Part shown: positions 27,434 through 36,858 of the stretch, in pieces
How the letters are laid out: each line of letters begins with the position of its first letter
How positions within the stretch are numbered: position 1 is the first letter of the stretch
Assembly: GCA_963723745.1 (NCBI GenBank)
Contig: CAVRRZ010000005.1
Coordinates: 558,001 to 622,000, forward strand
Length of the DNA: 64,000 nucleotides
Source: CAVRRZ01 sp963723745
GTDB lineage: Bacteria > Actinomycetota > Actinomycetes > Mycobacteriales > Geodermatophilaceae
Direction: 5' to 3'
The notes under the pieces: model-generated
Databases searched by the model: none
Seen by the model: the letters and a program-made list of their open reading frames with translations, nothing else
What the model was told of the DNA's origin: nothing
Program-made: the position numbers and the translations under genes

Positions 27434-28456
27434 TCAGCCGGCGACGACGGCCCGCAGCAGGGGCGCCAGCCGGTCGGCCACGAGCTGCGCCCCGCGGTCG
27501 TTGACGTGGTACGGATCGGCCCAGATCGACGGGTCGGCGGGGTCCGACCAGTTCTCGGCGGCGACGTCCACGAAGGGCAGGCCCAGCCGCGCCGCCGCCG
27601 TCCGCACCGAGGTGTTCACCTTGTCGACGTACCGGGCCGGCACCCCCGGCACGTAGGAGGCGCCGAGCACGAGGACGGCGGTGTCCGGGCCGGCGGCCTC
27701 CCGCAACCGGGTCAGCACGTCGGTGGCCGCCGCGGTCAGCTCGGGGCCCGGCGTGCTGCGCTCGTTGATGCTGCCCTGGACGACGACGACGTCGGGACCG
27801 CCGGCCACGGCCGGTGCCACGCGCTCACCGAAGGGCACGTTTCCCGAGCCGCCGCGGACGTAGCCGCTGCCACCGACGCCCAGCACGCGGTGGGCCCAGC
27901 CGAGCGCGCGACCAGTCAGATGTGCGTAGCCCACCTTGTCGGTGGCGCCGGTGCCGTCGGTCCAGGAGTCACCGATGAAGGAGACGAACGGCGCGGACGG
28001 CGAGGCCCCGGGGATCACGTCCGGGCTCCGCGCCGGCGGCACCGGCCGGCTGATGACGGCGGCACTACCGCTCTCACCCGGCGAACCGGACGTCGAGCCG
28101 GCCGGGGCGGAGGACTGCGACGTGGACGTCTCGCCGGTCACGGTGCCCGACGCCGACGTGCGCAGCGGCGCGGCCGAGGACGACGGGCCCGCCGAGGTGG
28201 CGGGCGCCGTCCCGGAGTCCGGGGTGGCGGTGGGCGACGCGGTCGGACCCGTCGTGGGCACCGCCGGGTCGAGAGCGGCCGCGCCGGTCGCCGCCGGGGC
28301 CAGGTCGGCCGCCGCCGGGGCCAGGTCGGCCGCCGCCGGGGCGAGGTCGGCCGGCGCCGGGGCGAGCGCCCCTCCGGCCACCGCCAGAACCGCGGCCGCG
28401 GCCGCACCGCTCACTGCCACCGCCCATCGGGCAGCTCGTCCCCCGTGACCAGCCAT
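27434..28456 (-). CDS. Exported SGNH/GDSL hydrolase
   Basis: Predicted 340 residues. An N-terminal signal segment (VAVSGAAAAAVLAVAGGALA) is followed by a low-complexity linker of about 110 residues rich in Ala/Pro/Ser/Thr. That linker includes four seven-residue DLAPAAA-type repeats and a serine/glycine tail. The SGNH domain begins at FVSFIGDSWTDGTGA (nucleophile serine). VGGSGYV holds the glycine, VVVQGSINERS the asparagine block, and WADPYHVND the aspartate and histidine. Probably a secreted esterase acting on wall-linked or polysaccharide esters; the substrate is unknown. Confidence 0.85.
   Translation of the reverse strand: MAGHGGRAARWAVAVSGAAAAAVLAVAGGALAPAPADLAPAAADLAPAAADLAPAATGAAALDPAVPTTGPTASPTATPDSGTAPATSAGPSSSAAPLRTSASGTVTGETSTSQSSAPAGSTSGSPGESGSAAVISRPVPPARSPDVIPGASPSAPFVSFIGDSWTDGTGATDKVGYAHLTGRALGWAHRVLGVGGSGYVRGGSGNVPFGERVAPAVAGGPDVVVVQGSINERSTPGPELTAAATDVLTRLREAAGPDTAVLVLGASYVPGVPARYVDKVNTSVRTAAARLGLPFVDVAAENWSDPADPSIWADPYHVNDRGAQLVADRLAPLLRAVVAG
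28291..28374 (-). repeat. 21-bp in-frame tandem repeats in the SGNH hydrolase linker
   Basis: Units begin at 28291, 28312, 28333 and about 28354. Each encodes APAAADL or a close variant. The first three are nearly identical; the fourth has diverged. The copy number may vary between strains without breaking the frame. Confidence 0.8.
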
Positions 28457-28563
28457 GCCGCGACGTTAGGCACGCAGTTCACGCTGCGTCACATCGTCTC
28501 ACCCGTGAGGGTGCGGACCAGCGCCTCGACCGGGCGATCCTGAGGCTCACCGAAGCCAATCAG

Positions 28564-29910
28564 TTACGCTGAGTGAGAAGCGATCGGCCTCTGGAACAGC
28601 GCGACGCACTCCACGTGCGCGGTCATCGGAAAAGCGTCGAAGGCCCGCAGCCCGGCCAGCCGGTAGGCCGCCCGCGCGTCAGCGCCGCGGCGTCCCGGCC
28701 GAGCGCGGCCGGGTCGCAGGCCACGTAGACGACGGCACGCGCTCCGGAGCCGGAGAGGACACCGCTGACCCGCGGTCCCGCGCCCGCCCGGGGCGGGTCG
28801 AGGACCACCACGTCCGGAGCGCCGCCCAGGTCGGCGAGCAGCCCGGTGAGTCCCTCGGCGTCCACCTCGCCCTGCCACACCTCGGCCTGCGGTAGCGCCG
28901 GCCAGGTTGGCGTCCGCGGCCGCGCACGCGGCGGCGTCGGACTCCACGCACACGACCCGGCCGTCGGAGCCGGCGTCGGGAGCCAGCGCGCCGCCGAAGA
29001 GGGCCGCGCCGGCGTACAGGTCGAGGACCGTCTCCCCCGGGCGGACGGCGGCGAAGCCCCGCGACCGCCTCGACCAGGGCGTCGGCGGCGGCCGGGTGGA
29101 CCTGCCAGAAGCCGGTGCCTTCGACCTCCCAGTCGCGCCCGGCCGCCGTGCGCGCGGCCCGCCCGGCCGGCTCCTCCGGCACCTCCGCGCCCGGGTGCTG
29201 GACCCGCGTGGTGGTCGGGCGACCCGCGGCGGTCCAGCCGGGTGGTGGTGACCGCGCCCGCGGAGTCGATCGCCACGTCCACGGCGCCGGCGCCCGGCCA
29301 GCGGCGGCCCAGCACCGCGGCCGCGGCCGGTTCGACGGTGATCGGGCAGTCGTCGAGCACCACGACGTCGTGCGAGCGGTGCCGGCGCAGGCCCGGAGCA
29401 CCCGACCGGTCGACGGCGAACCGGGCCCGCGAGCGCCAGCGCAGCGGGCCGCCGGGCAGCTCCTCCACGGTCAGGTCGCGCACAGTCGGGTCAGCCGCGT
29501 CGAGGTGCCCCAGCCGGACCAGCTGCTCGCGGACCACCGCGGCCTTGAGCCGGCGCTGCTCGGCCGGGTCGACGTGCTGCCAGTCGCAGCCGCCGCACCG
29601 GCCGGGGCCGCTGTACGGGCATGGCCGCTCGACCCGGTGCGGCGAGGCCTCGAGGACCTCGACCGCGTCGGCGCGGCAGAAGCCCGGGTGCCGGTCCTCG
29701 GTCACCCGGACGACGACCCGCTCCCCCGGCAGCGCGTGGCGGACGAAGACCACCCGGCCCTCGTGCCGGGCCACGCAGTGACCGCCGTGCGCGACCGGGC
29801 CCGACGGTGACCTCGAACTCCCGACCGACCCAGCCGCCTCCTCGATCGGGCCGCTCCTGCCGGGCGGGCCGCGCGCCGCGCCGTGCGGAGGTCCGGCGGC
29901 CGCTAGCCAT
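28564..29910 (-). CDS. TRAM-domain class I SAM RNA methyltransferase, TrmA/RlmD family (frameshifted)
   Basis: Methylates uracil C5 in rRNA or tRNA, equivalent in position to M. tuberculosis Rv2689c. ATG 29910 opens MASGRRTSARRG, then GREFEVTVGP leads into the TRAM fold ARHEGRVVFVRHALPGERVV. The iron-sulfur cysteines are in CPYSGPGRCGGCDWQHV. The SAM region includes VLDLYAG-like sequence (in a shifted frame) and DVVVLDPPRAG, with the catalytic block VYVACDPAALGRDAAAL. The C-terminus MTAHVECVALFQRP is typical. Shifts lie near 29805, 29215, 29055, 28905 and 28680. Its start overlaps the KimA-like gene stop by 8 bp. Confidence 0.87.
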
Positions 29911-31948
29911 ACGGGGTGCCCTCGCCCTCGTCGGCGAGGCCGCGGCGCAGGTCACCGGGGCCCGTGGCGACACCGGCCCGGCCGTAGTCCTCGCGTCCGA
30001 TCGAGCTCTCCAGCTGCCAGGGCACCGACGTGATCATCACGCCGGGCTGGAACTGCAGCCGCGCCCGCAGCCGCAGCGCGCTCTGGTTGTGCAGCAGGTT
30101 CTCCCACCAGTGCCCGACCACGTACTGCGGCACGAACACGACGACGATCTCGCGCGGGCTGTCGCGCCGGATCGCCTTGACGTGGTCGACGACCGGACGG
30201 GTGATCTCGCGGAAGGGCGACTCCACGACGGTGAGCGGCACCGGCAGGTCGTAACGCTCCCAGTCGGCCTGCAGCGCGCGGGTCTCCTCGTCGTCGACGT
30301 TGACCGTGAGCGCGGTCAGGTGGTCGGGCCGGGTGGCGCGGGCGAAGGCCAGGGCACGCAGCGTCGGCTTGTGCACCTTGGAGACCAGGACGACGGCGTG
30401 CACCTTGCTGGGCAGCATCCGCGACTCGGTGTCGGGGACGAGCTGCTCGGCCACGTGCGAGTAGTGCTTGTTGATGGCCTTCATCAGGCCGAAGAGGATC
30501 GGCATCGCCACCAGCACCAGCCACGCGCCGTGGGTGAACTTGGTGATCACGATGATCGCCAGCACGACCGATGGTGAGGGTGCCGCCGACGGCGTTGATC
30601 GACCTGGGAGCGGCGGATCCGCCGGCGGTCCTGCGGCTCGTGCGTCGTCCGCAACTCGCGGTTCCAGTGCCGGACCATGCCCCACTGGCCGATCGAGAAG
30701 CTGGTGAAGACGCCGAGGATGTAGAGCTGGATCAGCCGGCTGACCGTCGGCGTCGAAGACCAGGACGAGCAGCCCCGCGAAACCGGCGAGCAGCAGGATG
30801 CCGTTGCTGTACACGAGCTTGTCGCCGCGGGTGTGCAGCTGGCGCGGCATGAACCGGTCCTGCGCGAGCACCGAGCCCAGCAGCGGGAAACCGTTGAAGG
30901 CGGTGTTCGCGGCGAGGATGAGCACCAGCGCGGTGAGCGCCTGGACTGCAGAAGAAGCCGACCGACTGGTCGCCGCCGAAGGTCGCCGCCGCGATCTGCG
31001 CGATCACGGTGCGCTGGGGCTCGGTCTCGCAGTCGGTGAAGCCGACCAGGTCGCAGGGGTACTCGGCGTACTTGACCCCGGACAGCAGCGCCAGGGCGGT
31101 GACCCCGGCGAACAGCAGCGACCGCGATGCCGCCCATCAGGCCAGGGTGGTGGCCGCGTTGCGGCTCTTCGGCGGCCGGAAGGCCGGCACGCCGTTGGCG
31201 ATCGCCTCGACCCCGGTCAGCGCGGTGCACCCGGACGCGAAGGCCCGCAGCGCGAAGAAGACCAGCGCCAGGCCGCCGAGCTCGCCGTACCCCGGCTCCG
31301 GTGTGATCGTCGTACCCGGCGCTCTCGGCGACCACGCCGCCCGGGCTGAAGAAGTAGCGGACGAGCCCGGTGCCGATCATGACGGCCAGGGCGGTGATGA
31401 ACAGGTAGGTCGGCGCGGCGAAGGCACGCCCCGACTCCCGCACCCCCCGGAGGTTCAGCGCCGCCAGCAGCGCGACCAGGCCGAGCGCGATCTCCACGCG
31501 GTACTCGTTGAGCCCGGGGAACGCCGAGATGATGTTGTCCGTGCCGGCCGAGACCGACACCGCGACGGTCAGCACGTAGTCGACCAGCAGCGCGCTGGCG
31601 ACGACGAGCGCCGCGAACTGGCCGTGGTTCTTCATCGGCCACCTCGTAGTCGCCGCCGCCGGAGGGGTAGGCGTGCACCACCTGGCGGTAGGACAGCACC
31701 ACGGTGACGAGCAGGACGACGACGGCCGCCGCCAGCCACGGCGTCAGGTACAGGAACGCGGTGCCCGCCAGGGTCAGGACGATCAGGATCTCCTGCGTCG
31801 CGTAGGCCACCGAGGACAGCGGGTCGCTGGCGAAGATCGGCAGCGCCAGCCGCTTGGGCAGCAGCGACTCGCCGAGCCGGTCGCTGCGCACCGCGCGACC
31901 GAGGACCAGGCGTTTCGGGAGTTGTCCGAGTTCGGACAGGCTGGGCAC
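29903..31948 (-). CDS. KimA-like APC-family potassium uptake permease (frameshifted)
   Basis: Predicted high-affinity K+/H+ symporter of the KimA (YdaO) family. GTG 31948 begins VPSLSELGQLPKRLVLGRAV. Family blocks seen are LPIFASDPLSSVAYATQEIL, VVTVVLSYRQVVHAYPSGGG (split in text: SYRQVVHAYPSGGGDYEVA), LLVDYVLTVAVSVSAGTDNI and NTAFNGFPLLGSVLAQDRF. The cytoplasmic C-terminal part includes VHAVVLVSKVHKPTLRALAF and VVVFVPQYVVGHWWENLL. Shifts lie near 31640, 31320, 31125, 30945, 30755, 30600 and 30570. The divergent neighbours are two TrkA-type K+ regulators, which supports potassium over amino acids as substrate. Confidence 0.82.
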
Positions 31949-31955
31949 GGCGGCG

Positions 31956-31961
31956 ATGGTA
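31956..31961 (-). promoter_or_regulatory. -10 box of leaderless KimA-like gene
   Basis: TACCAT on the minus strand ends 7 nt before GTG 31948 and no ribosome binding site is present, fitting a leaderless mRNA. The 187-bp divergent spacer shows no obvious c-di-AMP (ydaO) riboswitch. Confidence 0.45.
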
Positions 31962-32135
31962 CGGACGCTGCGGGCCCGCACCAGCCGGTCCCGACGGCGT
32001 GGCTCTCGGCACGTCCGCCGGCGGCCGGTCGCGGCTGCCGATCCACGGCCCGGGTGTAGCTTCGCGCCGGGTGACGCGCAGGTGGACGGCGCGCCGCGAC
32101 AGGAACTTCGCCACCAGGGAGCAGGAGGCGCACTC

Positions 32136-32810
32136 GTGCACGTGGTCGTGATGGGCTGCGGCCGCGTCGGCTCCGCCATCGCCCGCCGGCTGGAGCAGGT
32201 CGGCCACAGCGTCGCGGTCATCGACCAGGACCCGGAGGCCTTCCGCCGGCTGGGACCCGAGTTCGGCGGCCGCCAGGTGACCGGGCTGGGCTTCGACCGG
32301 CAGACCCTGCTCGACGCGGGCATCGACTCGGCCGGTGCCTTCGCGGCGGTCAGCAGCGGCGACAACTCCAACATCATCAGCGCCCGGGTGGCCCGCGAGA
32401 CCTTCGGCGTCCAGCACGTCGTCGCCCGCATCTACGACTCCAAGCGCGCCGAGGTCTACGAGCGCATGGGCATGCCCAGCGTGGCGACGGTGCCGTGGAC
32501 GGTGAACCGGCTGCTCGCGCGAGCTGCTGTCGGAGAAGGTCAGCGAGCTGTGGCGGGAGCCCACCGGCAAGGTGCTGCTCATGCGTGTGGCCGTGACCGA
32601 GCCCTGGGTCGGCCGCAAGCTCACCGACCTCGAGGCGGCCAGCGGGGCGCGGGCCGCCTGGCTGGTCCGGTTCGGCGAGGCACAGCTGCCCACGGCGGGC
32701 ACCGTCCTGCAGGACGGTGACCACCTGGTCGTGGCGGCGACCGACGAGATCACCGCCCGAGGTGCACCGCGTGGTCGGCGCAGGGACCGACGCACGGAGG
32801 GCAGCGCTGA
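32136..32810 (+). CDS. TrkA/CeoB-type K+ transport regulatory protein (frameshifted)
   Basis: Cytoplasmic RCK protein: an N-terminal Rossmann domain (VHVVVMGCGRVGSAIARRLE, NAD-binding GxGxxG, with acidic VIDQDPEAF) and a C-terminal TrkA_C domain (KVLLMRVAVTEPWVGRKLTD onward). GTG 32136 follows GGAGG with 8-nt spacing. An insertion near 32520 interrupts NRLLA and LLSEKVSELWREP, and another small disturbance near 32760 precedes the end. The stop TGA overlaps the ATG of the second TrkA protein (TGATG). It equals Rv2691-Rv2692-type pairs in mycobacteria. Confidence 0.88.
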
Positions 32811-33478
32811 TGCGCGTCGCCATCGTGGGCGCCGGCGCCGTCGGCCGGTCCATCGCCGGGGAGCTGCTGCACAACGGGCACACCGTGATGCTCATCGAGA
32901 AGGACGGCCGCAAGGTCCGCACCCGCTCGGTGCCCGGCGCGGAATGGGTGCAGGCCGACGCCTGCGAGGTGGCCTCCCTCGAGGAGGCGCAGCTGGCCAC
33001 CTGCGACGTGGTGGTCGCCGCCACCGGCGACGACAAGGCCAATCTCGTCGTCTCGCTGCTGGCCAAGACCGAGTTCGCGGTCAACCGCGTGGTCGCCCGG
33101 GTCAAGGACCCGCGCAACGAGTGGCTCTACACCGAGTCGTGGGGCGTCGACGTCGCCGTCTCCACCCCGCGGGTGCTCGCCGCCCTGGTCGAGGAGGCGG
33201 TGACCGTCGGCGACGTCGTCCGGCTGATGAGCTTCCGCAAGGGGGCGGCCAACCTCGTCGAGATCACGCTCGCCGAGGACACCCCGTGGGTCGGCCGGCC
33301 GCTGCGCGACGTGCCGCTGCCGCGGGAGACGGTGCTCACCGCGATCCTGCGCGGCGAGCGGGTGATCACGCCCAGCCCCGACGAGCCGCTCGAGGCCGGC
33401 GACGAGCTGCTGTTCGTCACCCACGCCGACGTCGAGGAGGAGCTGCAGCAGGTGCTCAGCCCGCACGTGCGGGGCTGA
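32810..33478 (+). CDS. TrkA/CeoC-type K+ transport regulatory protein
   Basis: Second RCK protein, 222 residues, intact. MRVAIVGAGAVGRSIAGELL is the NAD-binding start, with acidic residues in VMLIEKDGRK. VVVAATGDDKANLVVSLLAK follows, and the TrkA_C domain runs from LVEITLAEDTPWVGRPLRDV to the end. Coupled translation with the upstream partner suggests a hetero-oligomer gating a K+ channel or permease; the nearest candidate is the divergent KimA-like gene. No TrkH/KtrB membrane gene is in the window. Confidence 0.9.
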   Translation: MRVAIVGAGAVGRSIAGELLHNGHTVMLIEKDGRKVRTRSVPGAEWVQADACEVASLEEAQLATCDVVVAATGDDKANLVVSLLAKTEFAVNRVVARVKDPRNEWLYTESWGVDVAVSTPRVLAALVEEAVTVGDVVRLMSFRKGAANLVEITLAEDTPWVGRPLRDVPLPRETVLTAILRGERVITPSPDEPLEAGDELLFVTHADVEEELQQVLSPHVRG

Positions 33479-33488
33479 GCGGAGGCGC

Positions 33489-34385
33489 TCAGGCGGCGGG
33501 AGCGGGCGGGCCGTCGCTGCGGTGACGGTGCAGCCGCGCGACCACCCAGAGGGTGACGACGACGCACGACGGCGGTGAGCGGCAGCCCCAGCACCACCGA
33601 CGCCGTGCCGAGCAGCTCCGACCTCGTTCTGCCAGGTAGAGCGGTCCCTGCACGGCGGCGCGCAGCAGGAAGGTCGCCGCCCCACAGCACGGTCAGCCAG
33701 GTGTAGGCGCGCAGCATCCGCGGGATCGTCCCGCCAGTGCCGCTCGGGCTCCGGGTCGGCGACCGGGCGGCCGGTCTCCGGGTCCGCGGGCGGCCGGAAG
33801 GGCAGGGTCGCGCCCGTCCCGTCGATGCGCCGCCGCAGCCCCGGCAGCGAGTGGGTGGCGAGCGCGCCGAGATGGCTGGGCGCCAGGAACTCGGCGATGT
33901 AACCGACCAGCGGCCGCCGCAGCGCGATCGAGCCCAGCAGCACGGCACCGATCGCCACGTTGCGGAAGATGCCGAGGACGAAGAAGTCGCGCGCCTGCCC
34001 GGAGTAGGCGGCGATGGCCACGGCGATGCCGACGGCGAACAGCCCGCTGACGGCCTGCTGGACGCTCTCCCGCCGCAGCAGCCGGAGCAGGAACACCAGG
34101 ACCGCGGCGGCGAGCGCGGCCCAGATCCCGGTCCGCAGCCCGTCGATCGAGTTGGCGACGATGAACGCGATCGTCGGCAAGGTGGCGTCGAGCATCCCGC
34201 GCCAGCCGCCGAGCTGCTCGAGCACCAGGTGCCGGTCGAACGTCAGCGTCGCCGGCGCAGGCTCCGCGGGCCGGGAGCCGACGGCGGGCTCCGGGCTCGA
34301 ATGCGGGTTCGGCTGGGCGCTCGATTGCGGGTTCGGCTGGGGGCTCGGCGGTGGCGGTGGCGGTGGCGGTCGGCGCAGCGCTCAC
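33489..34385 (-). CDS. DUF3159 membrane protein (frameshifted)
   Basis: Actinobacterial integral membrane protein matching the Rv2693c position. GTG 34385 overlaps the upstream OB-fold stop (GTGA). A 40-residue low-complexity start (SAAPTATATATAEPPAEP) is followed by LVLEQLGGWRGMLDATLPTI and helices AALAAAVLVFLLRLLRR, AVSGLFAVGIAVAIAAYSG and NVAIGAVLLGSIALRRPLVG. Then comes the conserved HLGALATHSLPGLRRRIDGTG region and RDDPADAARLHLADRAVGRR-type text in shifted frames. Frame corrections are needed near 34270, 33735, 33680, 33625 and 33570. Function unknown; it is always near the TrkA pair in relatives (from memory). Confidence 0.82.
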
Positions 34386-34762
34386 CCGGCGCTCAGCTCG
34401 TACCAGGGGTTGTAGATGACGCGGCTGCCGTCGAAGGCGGCGAACCGGCCGCGGGCGGTGAGGCGTGCGGCCCGGCTCGATGCCGGGGATGCGCCGGCGG
34501 CCGAGCCAGACGAGCGTCACCGAGCCGGACCCGTCGAACAGCTCGGCCTCCAGGGTCGGCACCGTCTCGCGCGGGGTGTAGACCACCGACTTGAGCCGCC
34601 CGGTGACGGTGACGACCTCCCCCTTGCGGCAGGAGCCCACCGGCTCGCAGCCGGCACTGACCGTGTCGGCGCGCAGTCCTTCGGCGTCGATCGCCTGGTC
34701 GTCAGCGGTCATCCGCTGCAGCGTGCGCGACGAGCCAGCCCGCGCGTGCGGGTCTCGGTCAC
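34382..34762 (-). CDS. OB-fold nucleic-acid-binding domain protein (frameshifted)
   Basis: Corresponds to Rv2694c by position and sequence. The core is GEVVTVTGRLKSVVYTPRET and VPTLEAELFDGSGSVTLVWL, then GRRRIPGIEPGRT, a strongly conserved family motif. After a shift near 34470 it continues LTARGRFAAFDGSRVIYNPW, ending in YELSAG. GTG 34762 (VTETRTRGLARR) needs one shift near 34730; ATG 34712 is the shorter alternative. It is translationally coupled to the DUF3159 gene. Role unknown. Confidence 0.8.
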
Positions 34763-34781
34763 GGGCCCAGAGTAAGCCTTC

Positions 34782-35555
34782 TCAGCGCCGTCGCGGCGGC
34801 GGTACGAGCCACTCCCGGACGAGTTGCCACGGAGCCTCCCCCGGGTCGACGAGCAGCATGTGGTTCCCCTCGACGATGCGCACCTCGACGGAGTCGCCGG
34901 CGGCCCGGGCGGCCGCCGCGTAGCGCTCGCTCTGGCGCGGGGGGACCACGTCGTCGTCGGCCCCGTGGACGCAGAGGACGCGGGCGCCGGTCGGGACCAG
35001 ACGGACCGGGTCGGCCGTGGCCGCGCGGTCGGGGGCCTCCCGTGGGCGGCCCCCCAGGAACTCACGGACGGCGTCGCGCCCCAGCCCGTCCCGGTCGGCG
35101 TCGGCGAGATCGAGCACCCCCGCCTGCAGCACGAGGCCGGTGACCCGCACCCGCGGCGCGGCGCCGGGTGCACCGGCCGGCAGCAGGTGCCGGCCCGCGA
35201 CCCAGGCCGCCAGGTGACCCCCCGCCGAGTGCCCGACGACCGTCAGGTCGGACAGGTCGAACCGGTCGGCCGCCGGCAGGTCGGGCAGGGCGTCCACGGC
35301 GGCGGCCACGTCGTCCAGCGTGGCCGGCCAGCCCCCGCCCTCACCGACGCGGCGGTACTCCACGGCCACGGCGGCCCACCCCGCCGCCGCCAGGTCCTGG
35401 GCCAGCGGACGGGCGAGGTCGACGCCGTAGGCGGCCCGCCAGAACCCGCCGTGCAGGACGACGGCCGTGGGCGCACGCGACGCCGCCGGCAGGTAGACCT
35501 CGAGGAACTGGTCGGGCGCGTCGCCGTAGCGGTGCACCAGGTCCGGCGCCGGCAC
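34782..35555 (-). CDS. Alpha/beta hydrolase, esterase/formamidase-like
   Basis: Predicted 257 residues, intact. The oxyanion motif HGGFWRAAYG is close to the HGGxW of kynurenine formamidase and hormone-sensitive-lipase-like esterases. The nucleophile is in TVVGHSAGGHLAAWV, the acid in VLCVHGADDDVVP and the histidine in RIVEGNHMLLVDPGE. No signal peptide. It lies between OB-fold and DUF3710 genes on the same strand and is an addition relative to the mycobacterial order. Substrate unknown. Confidence 0.87.
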   Translation of the reverse strand: MPAPDLVHRYGDAPDQFLEVYLPAASRAPTAVVLHGGFWRAAYGVDLARPLAQDLAAAGWAAVAVEYRRVGEGGGWPATLDDVAAAVDALPDLPAADRFDLSDLTVVGHSAGGHLAAWVAGRHLLPAGAPGAAPRVRVTGLVLQAGVLDLADADRDGLGRDAVREFLGGRPREAPDRAATADPVRLVPTGARVLCVHGADDDVVPPRQSERYAAAARAAGDSVEVRIVEGNHMLLVDPGEAPWQLVREWLVPPPRRR

Positions 35556-35558
35556 CGG

Positions 35559-36317
35559 TCAGGCGTCGGTCGCCGGCCCGGCCGGGGGCGCCGCGGGAGG
35601 CGATGCCGGCCGCGTTCCGGCGGCGCTCGCCCCGCCGGCCTGCCGGGCCGCCTGCTGCTGGGCCACCTGCGCGGCCGCCTGGGGAGGCAGGGACAGCGGC
35701 AGCTGCTCACGGACCGGCATGGGCTCGTGCCCGCGGACCACCACGATGTCGGCGAAGACCTCCTCGAGCAGGCCGGCGGCCTCGCCGTCGGCCGCCGCGG
35801 AACCGGTGATCATGCCGCGCAGGAACCAGCGCGGGCCGTCGACGCCGAGGAACCGCGCCGGACGGCGGACCGGCTTCGGAGCCGGCTCGTCGGGTCGGGC
35901 CGGCGGAACCGTGGGCACCGTGCCGACCAGTTCGGGGCCGAAGGGGCCCTCGACCTCCCTCAGCGAGGCGCCCTGGCCCGACGCGTTGCGCGCCAGGTCC
36001 GCCCGCACGTCGTCCCAGATGCCACCGGCACGCGGCGCGGCGAACGCCTGCACCTGCAGCAGCGAGTCGCCCGCCCGCAGCGTCGCGCCGATCACCTTGC
36101 TCTGTGGGTTGAGGTCGACGCGCAGCTCGGTACCGGGGCGGGCCGGCAGCCGCAGGGAGCCGAGCTCGATGCGGGGTCCGCTGTCCTCGGGCGCGTCGGC
36201 CTCGTCCCACGGGCCGGTCGTGGTCTCGACCGCCCGCTGCCGGACCTGCGGCTCCGGCGGCACCCCGCGCTCACGGAGGCTGCGGTCGATCCGGTTGCGT
36301 CGTCGTCCGAACGGCAT
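35559..36317 (-). CDS. DUF3710 family protein
   Basis: Matches the Rv2696c position next to dut. 252 residues, intact. MPFGRRRNRIDRSLRERG is a basic start. The conserved core includes RIELGSLRLPARPGTELRVD, SLLQVQAFAAPRAGGIWDDV and FLGVDGPRWFLRGMITGSAA. The C-terminus is a Q/A/P-rich tail. It starts 2 bp after the dut stop, so dut and DUF3710 form one unit. No biochemical role known to me. Confidence 0.88.
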   Translation of the reverse strand: MPFGRRRNRIDRSLRERGVPPEPQVRQRAVETTTGPWDEADAPEDSGPRIELGSLRLPARPGTELRVDLNPQSKVIGATLRAGDSLLQVQAFAAPRAGGIWDDVRADLARNASGQGASLREVEGPFGPELVGTVPTVPPARPDEPAPKPVRRPARFLGVDGPRWFLRGMITGSAAADGEAAGLLEEVFADIVVVRGHEPMPVREQLPLSLPPQAAAQVAQQQAARQAGGASAAGTRPASPPAAPPAGPATDA

Positions 36318-36318
36318 G

Positions 36319-36798
36319 TCAGTCCGCCCCTCCGCCGCGGCCGCGGCATGCCGCCGGTGGAACCGTGCCCGCCCTCCCCGCGCTCGCTGCCGGGCAGCTC
36401 GTCGACCGGCACGAACCGCGCCCGGACGACGGGCTGCACGACGAGCTGGGCCACGCGGTCACCCCGGCGCAGGGTCAGCGGGCGTGGTCGGGTCGAGGTT
36501 GATCAGGTTGACCTTGATCTCGCCCCGGTAGCCGGCGTCGATCGTGCCCGGGGCGTTCACCAGGCTCAGCCCGGCCCGGTGCGCGAGGCCCGAGCGGGGG
36601 TGCACGAAGCCGGCGTAGCCCTCGGGGATGGCCACCGCGACCCCGGTGCCGACGAGCGCCCGCTGCAGCGGGGCGAGCTCGACGTCCTCGGCGAGCGAGA
36701 GGTCGGCGCCGGCGTCGCCGGGCAGGGCGTAGCGAGGGGTGTCGCCGTCCGGCGACAGCAGCCGGACGGGCACGTCGAGCTCGGCGGAGAACGGGCAC
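36319..36798 (-). CDS. dut: dUTP diphosphatase (frameshifted)
   Basis: Hydrolyses dUTP to dUMP, keeping uracil out of DNA; homotrimer. The five dUTPase motifs are visible: GDAGADLSLAEDVELAP, HPRSGLAHRAGLSLVNAPG, TIDAGYRGEIKVNLINLDP, GDRVAQLVVQPV and RGEGGHGSTGG. GTG 36798 (VPFSAELD after removing one C near 36790) is the probable start; GTG 36771-36773 is an alternative that needs no shift. Other shifts lie near 36480 and 36350, the latter needed to reach the TGA at 36319-36321. Corrected length is about 158 residues, normal. Confidence 0.9.
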
Positions 36799-36858
36799 GA
36801 TCGGCGACCCTAGCCGCGCGCGGGCCCGCCGCGCCCGCGGCACCCGGGGCCGGCGCGG

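Noticed and set aside
28280..28375. Possible CRISPR-like array from the 21-bp repeats
   Set aside because: The repeats are directly tandem without spacers, in frame, and encode a low-complexity APAAADL linker in the SGNH hydrolase.
31949..32135. Possible c-di-AMP (ydaO) riboswitch before the KimA-like gene
   Set aside because: The conserved riboswitch motifs are absent, and the -10 box 7 nt before the start leaves no leader RNA.
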